From Dechloromonas agitata is5 (GTDB lineage Bacteria > Pseudomonadota > Gammaproteobacteria > Burkholderiales > Rhodocyclaceae): DNA of 64,000 nt. This document shows, piece after piece, positions 31,776 through 45,976 of the stretch. The notes below the pieces were generated by a model. The model made no database searches. It was not told where the DNA came from and saw nothing but the letters and a program-made list of their open reading frames with translations. The translations under genes and the position numbers were made by a program. The first letter of the stretch is position 1. Each line of letters begins with the position of its first letter. Where the stretch lies: the NCBI RefSeq assembly GCF_000519045.1, contig NZ_KI912532.1:2719867-2783866 (forward strand). Reading direction: 5' to 3'.

Positions 31776-32554
31776 GATGAACAGCGAATGTTGGAAATTT
31801 TGAACAGACGGCTGAAATTCTCGGTAGTCGCCCAGGCAACCTCCTCGAAACTCAACAAACGCAGGCGAGCGATCTCTTCGGCGACATAGCGCACGTAAGC
31901 CGGTTCGTTCGGCTTGCCGCGATAAGGCACCGGAGCCAGGTATGGCGCATCAGTTTCGACCAGCATCCGGTCAAGCGGGCATTTTTGCGCCACCTCCTTG
32001 ACGATGGTGGCGTTCTTAAAGGTAACGATGCCGGAAAACGACAGATAGAAGCCGAGATCGAGCGCCTGGCGCGCGATCTCCCAGTTTTCTGTGAAGCAGT
32101 GCATCACGCCGCCGACGGTATCGGCGCCCTCCTCCTTCAGGAGGCGCAGCGTATCGATAGCCGATTCGCGCGTATGGACGACCAGCGGCTTGCCACTGGC
32201 CCGGGCAGCACGGATGTGCGTACGGAAACGCTCGCGCTGCCATTCCGGCTTGTCCTTCTGCCAGTAGTAGTCGAGACCGGTTTCACCGATGGCAATGACC
32301 TTGGGGTGGCTGGCCAGGGCGACCAGTCTTTCCTCGGTCGGCTCCTCGATATCCGTATATTCCGGATGCACTCCCACCGTCGCATAGAGGTTTTCCTGTG
32401 CCTCGGCCAAGGCGAGGACACGCGGATAGTCTTCGAGATTGACACCAATGCAGACAGCCAGGTCGACCTGGTTTTCCCGCATGCGCTGCAAAACCTCCGG
32501 CAAACGGCCGGCGAGATCGGGAAAATCGAGGTGGCAGTGGGAATCGACCAGCAT
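31772..32554 (-). CDS. tatD: TatD-family DNase / metal-dependent hydrolase
   Basis: At 260 residues with TIM-barrel metal motifs: LVDSHCHLDF at the start, AIGETGLDYYW, VHTRES, GVMHCFTENW and ETDAPYLAPVPYRGKPN. TatD/YcfH proteins are 3'-5' exonucleases. It starts 8 bases after the PilZ stop in the mltG-tmk-holB-pilZ order shared with many proteobacteria. Confidence 0.92.
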   Translation of the reverse strand: MLVDSHCHLDFPDLAGRLPEVLQRMRENQVDLAVCIGVNLEDYPRVLALAEAQENLYATVGVHPEYTDIEEPTEERLVALASHPKVIAIGETGLDYYWQKDKPEWQRERFRTHIRAARASGKPLVVHTRESAIDTLRLLKEEGADTVGGVMHCFTENWEIARQALDLGFYLSFSGIVTFKNATIVKEVAQKCPLDRMLVETDAPYLAPVPYRGKPNEPAYVRYVAEEIARLRLLSFEEVAWATTENFSRLFKISNIRCSS

Positions 32555-32562
32555 GCCGCCGA

Positions 32563-32925
32563 TCAGAGAGTGTGCGTGGGGCGGGCCGACTGCATCACGC
32601 CGCCGAGCAGGCCTTCGATCTTGCGGCGCGCTTCCTGGCCGCTTTCATCATTGTTGAAATGCACGCCGATGCCTTGTGCCCGGCCATTCTGCGCACCCGC
32701 CGGCGTCACCCAGACGACCGTCCCGGCAATCGGCAGCTTCGCCGGGTCTTCCATCAGGGAAAGCAGCATGAAAACCTCGTCGCCAATCTTGTAGCCACGC
32801 GTCGTCGGGATGAAGATGCCGCCGGATTTCAGGTGCGGCATGAAGGCCGCGTAGAGAGCCGACTTGGAATTGATGTTCAGCGAGAGAACGCTCGGGCGCT
32901 GGGGAGCGGGTTTTGCTTCACTCAT
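32563..32925 (-). CDS. pilZ: PilZ-domain protein (type IV pilus assembly family)
   Basis: At 120 residues, with LSLNINSKSALYAAFMPHLKS, GGIFIPTTRGYKIGDEVFML and TVVWVTPAGAQNGRAQGIGV, characteristic of the short PilZ that lies after holB. This form lacks the RxxxR c-di-GMP motif and acts in type IV pilus function. Six bases separate it from the holB stop. Confidence 0.85.
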   Translation of the reverse strand: MSEAKPAPQRPSVLSLNINSKSALYAAFMPHLKSGGIFIPTTRGYKIGDEVFMLLSLMEDPAKLPIAGTVVWVTPAGAQNGRAQGIGVHFNNDESGQEARRKIEGLLGGVMQSARPTHTL

Positions 32926-32931
32926 CGTTGA

Positions 32932-33951
32932 TCAATTGGCGAACAGGGCTCGATAGTCCAGAAACAGGCCTTCCAGGAAAAGCCGGGCATTGAGGGGTTG
33001 CTCCGCCTCCTGGCGGCGGTTGATCGCTACACGGTACGACTGTATCAGGCGTGCAGGCGGAATCATATCAGCCAGCCCTGAAATTGTGGCTTGCTGCTGC
33101 AGAAAATAACGTGCGGGCAAACCATTCCGGGACAGGGTCAAGTCGACCAGCCACTTCTGTAGCGCTTCGACAACCTGTTTCAACTGCAGCTTGCCCTTGC
33201 TGTCTTTCACCGCCTTTTCGAGTTCCGCTGCCGTCGCGAGCGGGTCTGTCGTGCGGCCGGCCGCCAGTCTCCTGGCCAGCAAGTCGAGCCAGGCGCTTTG
33301 GCCGGATTCTGCCAATCCCAAGGCCAGACCTGGGGCACCGCCGGCCAGGGCGAGCCAGCGCTCGGCCTGCTCAAGCCCCTCATCAGCCAAAATGCGCGCC
33401 GCCAGCTTGCTCGGAGGCACCGGGACCGGCACCACCTGGCAGCGACTGCGAATAGTCGGCAGTAAGCGCATTGGCTCGCTCGAAACCATTAAAAACAAGG
33501 TACCTGGCGCCGGTTCTTCAAGTGTCTTAAGAAGCGAATTCGCCGTGCTCCGGTTCATTGCCTCCGTCGGATTGACGAGCACGATGCGCAAGCCACCCCG
33601 ATGGGTGCCGACGTTGAAGAACTCGTCGAGGCTGCGTACCTGGTCGATGGTGATTTGCTGGCTCGGCTTCCTCTTGCCCTCGTCGATCTCGGCCTCATCG
33701 CCCAACGCATCCGGTTGCAACAGGCGGAAATCTGGGTGGTTGCCCTGCTCGAACCAGTTGCAGGCCAGACAGGATCCGCATGCCAAGCCATCCGGTCGGG
33801 GCGATTCGCACAGCAGGCTGGCTGCAAAACGCCGAGCCAGGTCGAACTTGCCCAGTCCTTTTTGCCCAACCAGCAACAAGGCATGCGGCAAGCGCTGGCG
33901 GCGCTCCTGAAGCGACAGCCAGATTCGTGAATGAAGCTCAATTACGTTCAT
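32932..33951 (-). CDS. holB: DNA polymerase III delta' subunit
   Basis: At 339 residues, the start is ATG 33951 in ATGA overlap with tmk. It has [20 protein letters not shown] (a Walker A variant), the four-cysteine zinc module [18 protein letters not shown] and [20 protein letters not shown]. It is part of the clamp loader and lacks a canonical P-loop, as is usual for delta'. Confidence 0.9.
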   Translation of the reverse strand: MNVIELHSRIWLSLQERRQRLPHALLLVGQKGLGKFDLARRFAASLLCESPRPDGLACGSCLACNWFEQGNHPDFRLLQPDALGDEAEIDEGKRKPSQQITIDQVRSLDEFFNVGTHRGGLRIVLVNPTEAMNRSTANSLLKTLEEPAPGTLFLMVSSEPMRLLPTIRSRCQVVPVPVPPSKLAARILADEGLEQAERWLALAGGAPGLALGLAESGQSAWLDLLARRLAAGRTTDPLATAAELEKAVKDSKGKLQLKQVVEALQKWLVDLTLSRNGLPARYFLQQQATISGLADMIPPARLIQSYRVAINRRQEAEQPLNARLFLEGLFLDYRALFAN

Positions 33952-34562
33952 GAACAAATACTTGAGACTGTTTGTTCAAGTTGTTTACGAATATTGTCGA
34001 TGGATTGATTGGCGTCGATGACACGGAACCTTGCCGGGCTGGCATGCGCCCGCTCCAGGTAGGCCAGGCGCACCCGCTCGTGAAAATCGACCCGCTCCTG
34101 CTCGAAGCGGTCAAGGCTGCGGTTGGCCAAAACAATGCGCTCGCGTGCCACGTCAAGCGGCAGGTCGAAAAGCAGGGTCAGGTCGGGCTGCAGGTGGGCG
34201 TGCACCCAATGTTCAAGCGTGAGGAATTTGGCGCGATCGAGGCCGCGCCCCCCGCCCTGGTAGGCGTAAGTCGCGTCGCTGAAGCGGTCGCAGACCACCC
34301 ATTCGCCCCGCGCCAAGGCTGGTTCGATCAACCGGGCGAGATGTTCCCGGCGCGCCGCGAACATCAGCAAGGTTTCTGTTTCCAGATGCATCGGTTCGTT
34401 GAGCAGCAATTCGCGCAGCTTTTCGCCCAATTCTGTCCCCCCGGGTTCCCGGGTGACATGGACGACGCGGCCGCTCTGGCGCAATGTTTCAGCCAGCCAT
34501 TCGACATGACTGCTCTTGCCGGCACCGTCGATACCCTCGAAAGTGATGAATTTTCCTTTCAC
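33948..34562 (-). CDS. tmk: Thymidylate kinase
   Basis: At 204 residues, with P-loop [34 protein letters not shown] and [14 protein letters not shown]. It phosphorylates dTMP for DNA synthesis. The start is in ATGA overlap with mltG. Confidence 0.95.
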   Translation of the reverse strand: MKGKFITFEGIDGAGKSSHVEWLAETLRQSGRVVHVTREPGGTELGEKLRELLLNEPMHLETETLLMFAARREHLARLIEPALARGEWVVCDRFSDATYAYQGGGRGLDRAKFLTLEHWVHAHLQPDLTLLFDLPLDVARERIVLANRSLDRFEQERVDFHERVRLAYLERAHASPARFRVIDANQSIDNIRKQLEQTVSSICS

Positions 34563-35554
34563 TTCCCACCTCTCTGAAATTTATTGACTGCCTGATTGTG
34601 TTCGTCGAGCGTCCGCGAAAAAACGCTGCTGCCATCGCCCCGCGCCACAAAATAGAGTACATCGCTCGCCGCCGGGTTCAAGGCAGCCCGCAAGGAGGCC
34701 TGGCCGGGCATGGCGATCGGCGTTGGCGGGAGACCGGGGCGCGTGTAGGTATTGTACGGGGTGTCGGTTTGCAGATCCCGTTTGCGCAGGTTGCCATCGA
34801 AGCTTTCCCCCAGGCCGTAGATCACGGTTGGATCGGTCTGCAACAACATGCCCTTGCGCAGACGATTGACAAAAACCGCGGCAACCAACTCCCGGTCGGC
34901 TTCACGTCCGGTTTCCTTTTCGATGATGGAAGCCATGATCAACGCCTCTCCCGGCGATTTATAAGGCAAACCTCCGGAACGTTGTGCCCATTCCGCCTCA
35001 AGCTTGCGCTGCATGGCCCGATTGGCCCGGGCGAGCAGATCCAGATCGCTGGATTGCTTGTCGAAGAGATAGGTGTCGGGATACAGCAGGCCTTCCAGGC
35101 TTGGTGCTGTCAAGCCGAGACGTTCGATGATCTGCGCCTCGCTGAGGCCCTGTGTGTCGTGCCGCAGGTCGGGATGCCGGTCGAGACGGGCGCGCCACTG
35201 GCGGAAGGTCCAGCCCTCGACCAAAGTCAGATCGCCCTGCGTCACTTTGCCCTTGAGCAACTTGTCGAGCAATTGATGCGGCGTGGTGCCTTCCTTTACG
35301 GCATAGCTGCCGGCCTTGATGGCGGTATCGGCACGATGGGCACGGGCCAGCCAACCGAGCAGTGTCGGATTGATCTCAATACCCGCTTCACGCATCTGCG
35401 TGATGGCCGAGCGCAAGCTGCTGCCAGCGGCAATACGGAAATCGAGCGGCGAACTGCGCAGGGTGATCGGCTGCTCCGCCCACCACAACAGTCCACCAGC
35501 CGAAACGGCCATGGACAGAAGGCAAGCCAGAAATAGTTTGATGGGTAGGCGCAC
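34559..35554 (-). CDS. mltG: Endolytic murein transglycosylase MltG
   Basis: At 331 residues from GTG 35554 ([20 protein letters not shown], a signal anchor). A longer GTG start at 35602 is possible. The YceG domain shows [15 protein letters not shown], then [21 protein letters not shown] (catalytic Glu), DPTVIYGLG and [18 protein letters not shown]. It ends glycan strand growth in peptidoglycan and heads the minus operon. Confidence 0.9.
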   Translation of the reverse strand: MRLPIKLFLACLLSMAVSAGGLLWWAEQPITLRSSPLDFRIAAGSSLRSAITQMREAGIEINPTLLGWLARAHRADTAIKAGSYAVKEGTTPHQLLDKLLKGKVTQGDLTLVEGWTFRQWRARLDRHPDLRHDTQGLSEAQIIERLGLTAPSLEGLLYPDTYLFDKQSSDLDLLARANRAMQRKLEAEWAQRSGGLPYKSPGEALIMASIIEKETGREADRELVAAVFVNRLRKGMLLQTDPTVIYGLGESFDGNLRKRDLQTDTPYNTYTRPGLPPTPIAMPGQASLRAALNPAASDVLYFVARGDGSSVFSRTLDEHNQAVNKFQRGGK

Positions 35555-35646
35555 GGGAACTCGTTGGCAGTTTGCCAGGTCTTGCCCGTGAAGAACGAGC
35601 ACGTTATAACGGGCGATATAATATCCGAAACCACTCTGGAGCCTCC

Positions 35647-36663
35647 ATGAACCCCCACTGGCGCAGCTTTCTGGAATCCGCCGAAGCTCTTTTCGACGGC
35701 GATTCGACTGAACTACTCAGCTTTGGCGATGCACCCGGCGAACTGCTGGCTGCCAGGCAGCAAACGATTGTCGTACCGCTCACCCATCTGGCGCTGATCG
35801 AGGCCAGCGGCGAAGACGCCAAGTCCTTCCTGCACAATCAATTAACCAGCGACGTCAATCACCTCGGCAAAGGCCTGGCACAACATGCCGGCTGGTGCAC
35901 GGCAAAAGGCCGGATGCAGGCCAGTTTCCTGACCTGGCGCCAGGACGAACGCTATCTGCTGGCCCTTTCAGCCGATCTGCAGGAAGCCTCCCTGAAGCGG
36001 CTGCAGATGTTCGTTCTGCGCGCCAAGGTCAAGCTGGCGGCCCTGACCGATACCACTCTGATGCTTGGCGTTTCCGGCCCGCAGGCGGAAGAGTCCCTGG
36101 CCGACGCAGGATTGCCCTGCCCATCCACCCCACTGACCATGGCGATGCAGGACGAAACGACCGTCATCCGCCTCGATGATTCACGCCTGCTGATCGTCGC
36201 CCCGGAGTCGGCGATGGCCGGGCTGTGGCAGAAGCTGACCGTCAAGGCACGGCCGGCCGGCCTTCCTGCCTGGCGCTGGCTCGACATCCAGGCTGCCTTC
36301 CCGCTGGTCACGCTGGCCACCAAGGAAGAGTTCGTTCCGCAAATGGCCGATTTTGAAAAGATCGGCGGCGTCAGTTTCCACAAGGGCTGCTACCCGGGTC
36401 AGGAGGTTGTCGCGCGTACGCAATACCTCGGCAAGGTCAAGCGCCACCTCTTCCGGCTGACCAGTACCCAGGCACTCAAGCCCGGCGATGTCCTGCACTC
36501 GCCGGACAACCCGGACCAGTCCTGCGGCATGGTGATGACCGCCGCGCCCTCGCCGGCCGGTGGCTACGAGGCACTGGCCGTGGTGCAGTCCAATTACTCG
36601 GAAAACGTCCGCCTCGGCTCGCTCGACGGTCCGGTCGTCAAGGCAGTCGCCGTCAATCCCTGA
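35647..36663 (+). CDS. ygfZ: Folate-binding tRNA-modifying protein YgfZ
   Basis: At 338 residues, it has a GcvT-like fold with the YgfZ hallmark GVSFHKGCYPGQEVVARTQY (conserved Cys) and FLHNQLTSDVNHLGKGLAQH near residue 60. It supports Fe-S enzymes, including MiaB-type tRNA modification. ATG 35647 is preceded by GGAGCC. It is divergent from mltG. Confidence 0.92.
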   Translation: MNPHWRSFLESAEALFDGDSTELLSFGDAPGELLAARQQTIVVPLTHLALIEASGEDAKSFLHNQLTSDVNHLGKGLAQHAGWCTAKGRMQASFLTWRQDERYLLALSADLQEASLKRLQMFVLRAKVKLAALTDTTLMLGVSGPQAEESLADAGLPCPSTPLTMAMQDETTVIRLDDSRLLIVAPESAMAGLWQKLTVKARPAGLPAWRWLDIQAAFPLVTLATKEEFVPQMADFEKIGGVSFHKGCYPGQEVVARTQYLGKVKRHLFRLTSTQALKPGDVLHSPDNPDQSCGMVMTAAPSPAGGYEALAVVQSNYSENVRLGSLDGPVVKAVAVNP

Positions 36664-37392
36664 GCCGGGCGGCATGTGCCTGATCGTCGTCGGCTGGCGG
36701 GTTCATCCCGACTACCCGCTGGTCGTCGCCGCCAACCGCGACGAGTTCTATGCCCGCCCGAGCACGCCCATCGGGCGCTGGCCGCAGGCGCCGCAAGTCA
36801 TCGGTGGGCGTGACCTCGAAGCGGGCGGCACGTGGCTGGGTATCGCTGAAGGCGGTCGCTTTGCTGCCGTCACCAATGTCCGCGAACCAGGTATGGCGAA
36901 AGGAACCCTGTCGCGCGGCGAACTGACACGGAATTTCCTGGTTACGGATCTGCCGCCCAAGCACTACGCTGACACCATCGCCTACGCAGATTACTCGGGT
37001 TTCAACCTGCTGCTGGCCGACGGCGACACGCTGGTCTATTGCTCGAATCGCGACGGCGAGCCGCGCGCGTTGGCCCCCGGGGTCTACGGCTTATCCAACC
37101 ACCTGCTCGACAGTCCGTGGCCGAAGTTGCTGGCGGCCCGCCAGGCTTTCTCCAAAGCCTTGCCAGGTTTGCCGGATACGGACGCGTTTTTCCGGATATT
37201 GGCCGACGAGCAGATCGTTGCCGACGAAAACCTGCCCAACACCGGCGTGCCGCTGGCCTGGGAACGCCTGCTGTCAGCCGTTTTCGTCAAGTCGGAAACC
37301 TATGGCACACGGGCATCCACGCTGACCTGGCTGCACCGCGACGGTGGCGTTACCATCCGGGAAAGGTGCTTTGGTCCCTATGGCCAGCCGCT

Positions 37393-39433
<2,041 letters not shown>

Positions 39434-39472
39434 ACCGTAAGCATACCAGCCGGCTGATGACCACGCGCCCGA

Positions 39473-41107
39473 TTACTCCCACTCGATCGTCGCCGGCGGT
39501 TTGCCGGAAACGTCATATACGACACGGTTCAGGCCGCGCACTTCGTTGATGATGCGGTTCGACACACGGCCAAGCAACTCGTACGGCAGGTGTGCCCAGT
39601 GGGCAGTCATGAAATCGCTGGTCACTACGGCGCGCAGGGCGACGACATTTTCGTAGGTCCGGCCATCACCCATCACGCCGACGCTCTTGACCGGCAGGAA
39701 GACGGCGAAGGCCTGGCTGGTCAGGTCGTACCAGCTCTTGCCAATATCCTTTTCGCTACACAGGCCGGCAGCCGCATCGCGCTCGGTGGCATGCGTCGCG
39801 CGCAGTTCATCGATGAAGATGGCATCGGCACGCTGCAGCAGACTGGCCGACTCGCGCTTGACCTCACCGAGGATGCGCACCCCGAGGCCGGGACCGGGGA
39901 AGGGATGGCGATAGACCATCTCGCGTGGCAGACCGAGGGCGACACCGAGTTCGCGGACCTCGTCCTTGAACAGTTCGCGCAGCGGTTCAAGCAGCTTCAG
40001 GTGCATGTCTTCCGGCAGGCCGCCGACATTGTGGTGGCTCTTGATGGTATGGGCGCCCTTCTTGTTCTTGCCGGCCGATTCGATCACATCCGGATAGATG
40101 GTGCCCTGGGCCAGCCACTTGGCAGACGTCAGTTTCTTCGATTCGGCCTGGAAGACTTCGACGAACTCCTTGCCGATGATCTTACGCTTCTGCTCGGGAT
40201 CGGAGACACCCGCCAGCTTGCCCATGAACTGATCGACGGCATCGACGCGGATGACCTTGACGCCAAGGTTGCGGGCGAACATGTCCATGACCATGTCACC
40301 CTCGTTCAGACGCAGCAGGCCGTGATCGACGAAGACGCAGCTCAACTGATCGCCGATCGCCTTGTGGATCAGCGCTGCAGCAACGCTGGAATCGACGCCC
40401 CCTGAAAGGCCGAGGATGACTTCCTCATCGCCCACCTGACGCTGGATGGCATCGACCGCTTCGGCGATGTAGTCGCCCATCACCCAGTCGGTACCGCAGC
40501 CGCAGATGCCATGCACGAAACGCTCGAGAATGGCCCGCCCCTGCATGGTGTGCGTCACTTCCGGGTGGAACTGCACGGCGTAGAACTTGCGGCTTTCGTC
40601 GGCCATCGCGGCGATCGGGCACGAGGCGGTCGAGGCCATCTTGATGAAGCCCGATGGCAGTTCCATAACCGAATCGCCGTGGCTCATCCAGACCTTCAGC
40701 ATGCCGTGGCCTTCCGGACTGTAGAAGTCGGCGATGTCATTCAGCAGCGCAGTATGGCCGTGGGCGCGGACTTCCGAATAACCGAATTCGCGCGCCTTGC
40801 CGGCGGCCTCGGCGGTCATCACCTTGCCGCCCAGTTGCTGGGCCATGGTCTGCATGCCGTAGCAGATGCCGAGCACCGGAATCCCGAGCTCGAAAACGAC
40901 ATCCGGCGCGCGCGGCGTATCGCCTTCGGTCACGGAACTCGGTCCGCCGGACAGGATGATACCCTTGGCGCCATAGTTGCGAATGAAATCTTCCGATACA
41001 TCGTAGGGATGGATTTCGCAGAAGACCTTGGCTTCGCGGACGCGGCGGGCAATCAGTTGGGTGACCTGGGAACCGAAGTCGAGGATGAGGATTTTCTGGT
41101 GGCTCAT
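39473..41107 (-). CDS. guaA: GMP synthase (glutamine-hydrolysing)
   Basis: At 544 residues, the class I amidotransferase domain has [15 protein letters not shown] (nucleophile Cys) and [10 protein letters not shown]. The ATP pyrophosphatase domain has [17 protein letters not shown], and the C-terminal dimer domain ends KPPATIEWE. It makes GMP from XMP, the step after guaB. It is 75 bases downstream of guaB. Confidence 0.97.
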   Translation of the reverse strand: MSHQKILILDFGSQVTQLIARRVREAKVFCEIHPYDVSEDFIRNYGAKGIILSGGPSSVTEGDTPRAPDVVFELGIPVLGICYGMQTMAQQLGGKVMTAEAAGKAREFGYSEVRAHGHTALLNDIADFYSPEGHGMLKVWMSHGDSVMELPSGFIKMASTASCPIAAMADESRKFYAVQFHPEVTHTMQGRAILERFVHGICGCGTDWVMGDYIAEAVDAIQRQVGDEEVILGLSGGVDSSVAAALIHKAIGDQLSCVFVDHGLLRLNEGDMVMDMFARNLGVKVIRVDAVDQFMGKLAGVSDPEQKRKIIGKEFVEVFQAESKKLTSAKWLAQGTIYPDVIESAGKNKKGAHTIKSHHNVGGLPEDMHLKLLEPLRELFKDEVRELGVALGLPREMVYRHPFPGPGLGVRILGEVKRESASLLQRADAIFIDELRATHATERDAAAGLCSEKDIGKSWYDLTSQAFAVFLPVKSVGVMGDGRTYENVVALRAVVTSDFMTAHWAHLPYELLGRVSNRIINEVRGLNRVVYDVSGKPPATIEWE

Positions 41108-41138
41108 GGAAACAATCCGGAAAACGGTGGGCTTGAAT

Positions 41139-41163
41139 GAAAAAGGCGGCTCACCGAGCCGCC
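41139..41163 (-). terminator. Hairpin between guaB and guaA
   Basis: On the minus strand GGCGGCTC pairs with GAGCCGCC around GGT and is followed by TTTTTC. It should end part of guaB transcription, letting guaA be expressed at a different level. Confidence 0.7.
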
Positions 41164-41182
41164 CTGTGCCGAATCCGACCGA

Positions 41183-43209
<2,027 letters not shown>

Positions 43210-43227
43210 GCCAACCGGCTTGGCGGT

Positions 43228-43554
43228 TCAGCCTTCCGAGGCGTCGGCATCACCGGCGCCTTTTTTCATGACCTTCCCTTCCGCCGCACGCTGCTTGCGG
43301 ACTTCCTTCGGGTCGGCGATCAGCGGCCGGTAGATCTCGATCCTGTCCCTGTCGCGCAGAACGGCATCGAGCTTGGACAACTTGTTCCAGATACCGAACT
43401 TGTTTTTCTTGGTGTCGATTTCCGGGTACTTGGCCAACAGACCCGAGGACTCCAGGCCTTGTTGCAGCGTGGCCCCTTCCGGCAAGCGGACACGAACCAC
43501 TTCCTGCTTGTCGCGCATGGCGTAGCAGACTTCGATATTCAACGTTTCAGCCAT
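43228..43554 (-). CDS. rnfH: RnfH family protein
   Basis: At 108 residues with a beta-grasp fold: ETLNIEVCYAMRDKQEVVRV, KFGIWNKLSKLDAVLRDRDR and IEIYRPLIADPKEVRKQRA. The start overlaps the end of the RatA-like gene by 8 bases, the usual ratA-rnfH pair. Lys/Ala tail. Confidence 0.9.
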   Translation of the reverse strand: MAETLNIEVCYAMRDKQEVVRVRLPEGATLQQGLESSGLLAKYPEIDTKKNKFGIWNKLSKLDAVLRDRDRIEIYRPLIADPKEVRKQRAAEGKVMKKGAGDADASEG

Positions 43555-43990
43555 GGGCGACTCCGTAAACGTGGTTAGCCCGACGCACGAAGGCATCGAC
43601 GAAGGTGTTGGCAATGTGGCTGAAGACCGGGCCAATGACCTTTTCGAACAACTTGCTGGAAAATTCGTAATGCAGCCGGAATTCGATCTTGCAGGCATTC
43701 TCGGCGAGAGCCTTGAAATGCCAAGTCCCTTCCAGTCGGCGGAATGGACCGTCAACCAGGCGGATATTCATCGAATTCGGGAAAACCTTGTCGTTTTCGG
43801 TGGTAAATGACGATTTCACCGCGTGGTAATTGATGTGCAAAGTTCCCACCGTCTTCATCGCATCGCGAAATTTGACTTCGGTGTGGCTGCACCACGGCAG
43901 AAAGGCCGGGTAGTCCTCGCAACGATCCACCAGCTCGAACATGCGTTCGGCCGATTGTTCGATCAATACTGTCTTTTCAACCAGAGCCAT
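43547..43990 (-). CDS. ratA: RatA / COQ10-like START-domain protein
   Basis: At 147 residues from ATG 43990 (MALVEKTVLIEQSAERMFEL). The pattern VDRCEDYPAFLPWCSHTEV, then FRRLEGTWHFKAL and ANTFVDAFVRRANHVYG is the Coq10-like polyketide cyclase family. It is named RatA for a reported ribosome-association role, and relatives bind ubiquinone. It is divergent from smpB, as in many genomes. Confidence 0.9.
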   Translation of the reverse strand: MALVEKTVLIEQSAERMFELVDRCEDYPAFLPWCSHTEVKFRDAMKTVGTLHINYHAVKSSFTTENDKVFPNSMNIRLVDGPFRRLEGTWHFKALAENACKIEFRLHYEFSSKLFEKVIGPVFSHIANTFVDAFVRRANHVYGVAHG

Positions 43991-44049
43991 GCAGCGGCAG
44001 TGCATCCTGAATCCTGTAGAATCGCAATTTTAATGGATCGCCAGGCAGC

Positions 44050-44499
44050 ATGAGCATTACGGTCAATAAAAAAGCCTTTCACGACTACTTCGTCGAGGAC
44101 AAGTACGAGGCTGGAATCGTCCTTGAAGGCTGGGAGGTGAAGGCCATTCGTGCCGGCCGGATGAACATCAAGGAATCCTACGTCATCATCAAGGGGGGCG
44201 AGTTGTTCCTGATCGGCATGCACATCACCCCCTTGACCACCGCCTCGACCCATAACCGGCATGATCCGACACGCACCCGCAAGTTGCTGCTGCACGCCCA
44301 TGAAATCAGCAAGCTGATCGGCAAGGTCGAACGCGCCGGCTACGCGCTGGTGCCCCTCGACCTGCATTTCCTGCGTGGCCGCATCAAGCTGGAGATTGGT
44401 CTGGCCAAGGGCAAGAAGCAGCACGACAAGCGCGCCGCCACGATGGAAAAGGACACGAAGCGCGAGGCGCAGCGGGCCATGAAGGAACACCAGCGATAA
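44050..44499 (+). CDS. smpB: SsrA-binding protein SmpB
   Basis: At 149 residues, with [39 protein letters not shown] and a basic C-terminal tail that enters the ribosome decoding site. It works with tmRNA in trans-translation. tmRNA itself is not in the window. Confidence 0.96.
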   Translation: MSITVNKKAFHDYFVEDKYEAGIVLEGWEVKAIRAGRMNIKESYVIIKGGELFLIGMHITPLTTASTHNRHDPTRTRKLLLHAHEISKLIGKVERAGYALVPLDLHFLRGRIKLEIGLAKGKKQHDKRAATMEKDTKREAQRAMKEHQR

Positions 44500-44554
44500 C
44501 CGTTTGCCGCAATCGGCGCATAATGTATTTCGTCGGAGTTCATGAGGTTCGGCC

Positions 44555-45193
44555 ATGAATAACACTATTCGCATCATTCTCGCCGACGACCAGTTGCTGA
44601 TTCGGGCGGGTATCCATGCCCTGCTGGATTCCTTGCCGGAGTGTGAACTCGTCGCCGAATGCAGCGATGGTCATCAGGCGATCGCCGCCGTCCTGCAACA
44701 TAAGCCGGATGTCATCCTGCTCGACATCGCGATGCCGGGCCCGACGGGGATCGAAGTCGCTCGGGCCATTCGCCTGGTAGATCAGGAAACCCGCATCCTG
44801 ATGCTGTCGAGCATCGATCGCCGGGAAACCATCGAAGAAGCCATGCAGGCTGGGGCCGATGGCTATTTGCTCAAAGACTTCGTGCTGGCCGAACTGCTCG
44901 CGGCACTGGCTGCCGTCCGCAACGGCCAGCGCTATCTCTCACCACGTATCGAGCAGTTGCGTCTTGAGCCGACAGCGAGCGGCAATCCTGCCAGCAAGAC
45001 GCTGCTCACCGCCCGCCAACTGGAAGTCTTGCGCATGGTGGCCTCAGGGAAAACAACCAAGGAAATCGCCCGCTTGCTATGCATCAGCCCGAAAACCGTC
45101 GAGTTTCATCGCGGCCGGCTAATGGAACGGATCGGTGCGCACGACGTCACCGGATTGACCCGTTTTGCGCTTCAGAACGGGGTGCTCTGCTAG
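44555..45193 (+). CDS. NarL/FixJ-type response regulator
   Basis: At 212 residues, the receiver domain has IILADDQLLIRAGIHALL, phospho-acceptor Asp in VILLDIAMPGPTGIE and the conserved Lys in GYLLKDFV. The LuxR HTH is LTARQLEVLRMVASGKTTKE, then LCISPKTVEFHRGRLMERIG. No sensor kinase is adjacent. It converges on an HPt protein that may feed it phosphate. Confidence 0.92.
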   Translation: MNNTIRIILADDQLLIRAGIHALLDSLPECELVAECSDGHQAIAAVLQHKPDVILLDIAMPGPTGIEVARAIRLVDQETRILMLSSIDRRETIEEAMQAGADGYLLKDFVLAELLAALAAVRNGQRYLSPRIEQLRLEPTASGNPASKTLLTARQLEVLRMVASGKTTKEIARLLCISPKTVEFHRGRLMERIGAHDVTGLTRFALQNGVLC

Positions 45194-45199
45194 GACAGC

Positions 45200-45622
45200 C
45201 TACGGGCTTCGCAGATGGTCTTGGCCGGCCTTGCCGGCGAGGAAATTGCGCATCTCCGACGCCATGCAATGCAGGCAATTGGCGAGCGTGTCGGCCATGG
45301 TCCGCCAGTCCTCACGGCCGTCGAGAGGGTTCCCGTTCTCAAGGTGCCGGCGCAGCGAATCCTCGAAACCTCGCGCCAGATCGACACAGCGCTGCCCTGA
45401 AAAGAGTACGCAACCACTGCGGATGTCGTGGAGGGCATTGCGCAAGGCAACCGGGTCACCGGCATCCAGCGCCGCATACATGCGCTGGCAGAGAAGCGGG
45501 TAATTCTCCAGGAACATGGCAACCAGACGCATGGCGGTCGCCTCGTTGCGACCGAGCGTGACCATCAGGTAGTCAAGGTTGCAAAAGCTCTCGCTCTGCT
45601 GATGACGACCTTCGTTTGACAT
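45200..45622 (-). CDS. Histidine phosphotransfer (HPt) protein
   Basis: At 140 residues of helical protein with the HPt motif ALRNALHDIRSGCVLFSGQR, where His is the likely phospho-acceptor. It is tail-to-tail with the response regulator (6-base gap), suggesting a phosphorelay with a kinase elsewhere. Confidence 0.8.
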   Translation of the reverse strand: MSNEGRHQQSESFCNLDYLMVTLGRNEATAMRLVAMFLENYPLLCQRMYAALDAGDPVALRNALHDIRSGCVLFSGQRCVDLARGFEDSLRRHLENGNPLDGREDWRTMADTLANCLHCMASEMRNFLAGKAGQDHLRSP

Positions 45623-45744
45623 AAGCTTCCCTGGACTTCTTGGTATTGTTTGGTCATAGCTTATAGGGAAGGTTAGTGTCGGATGAACTGGGCTTTACCC
45701 TAGGCCTGCTTGGGCTTTATCGGGAATTCGCCGGTGCTGAAAAG

Positions 45745-45775
45745 CAAAAACCCGCAAGCTGGGCTTACGGGTTTT
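45745..45775 (-). terminator. Terminator after tRNA-Asp
   Basis: On the minus strand AAAACCCG pairs with CGGGTTTT around a 14-base loop and a T run follows. It lies 10 bases after the tRNA. Confidence 0.7.
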
Positions 45776-45785
45776 GAGCAGTGAC

Positions 45786-45862
45786 TGGCGGAGTGGACGG
45801 GACTCGAACCCGCGACCCCCGGCGTGACAGGCCGGTATTCTAACCGACTGAACTACCACTCC
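45786..45862 (-). tRNA. tRNA-Asp (GTC)
   Basis: A 77-nt cloverleaf with acceptor GGAGTGG pairing to CCACTCC, anticodon loop CTGTCAC with GTC, T arm GGGTTCGAGTCCC and encoded CCA. Confidence 0.95.
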
Positions 45863-45976
45863 GCGTCGGGCTCCCCGCCGGCTGGCGGAAAGCGGAGCGA
45901 ATAATAGCACGGGCCAGCGCGTTCGCGTGCAGGATAGCGACTACAATTCCCTATTTTCAGCGGCACAGATGAAAAC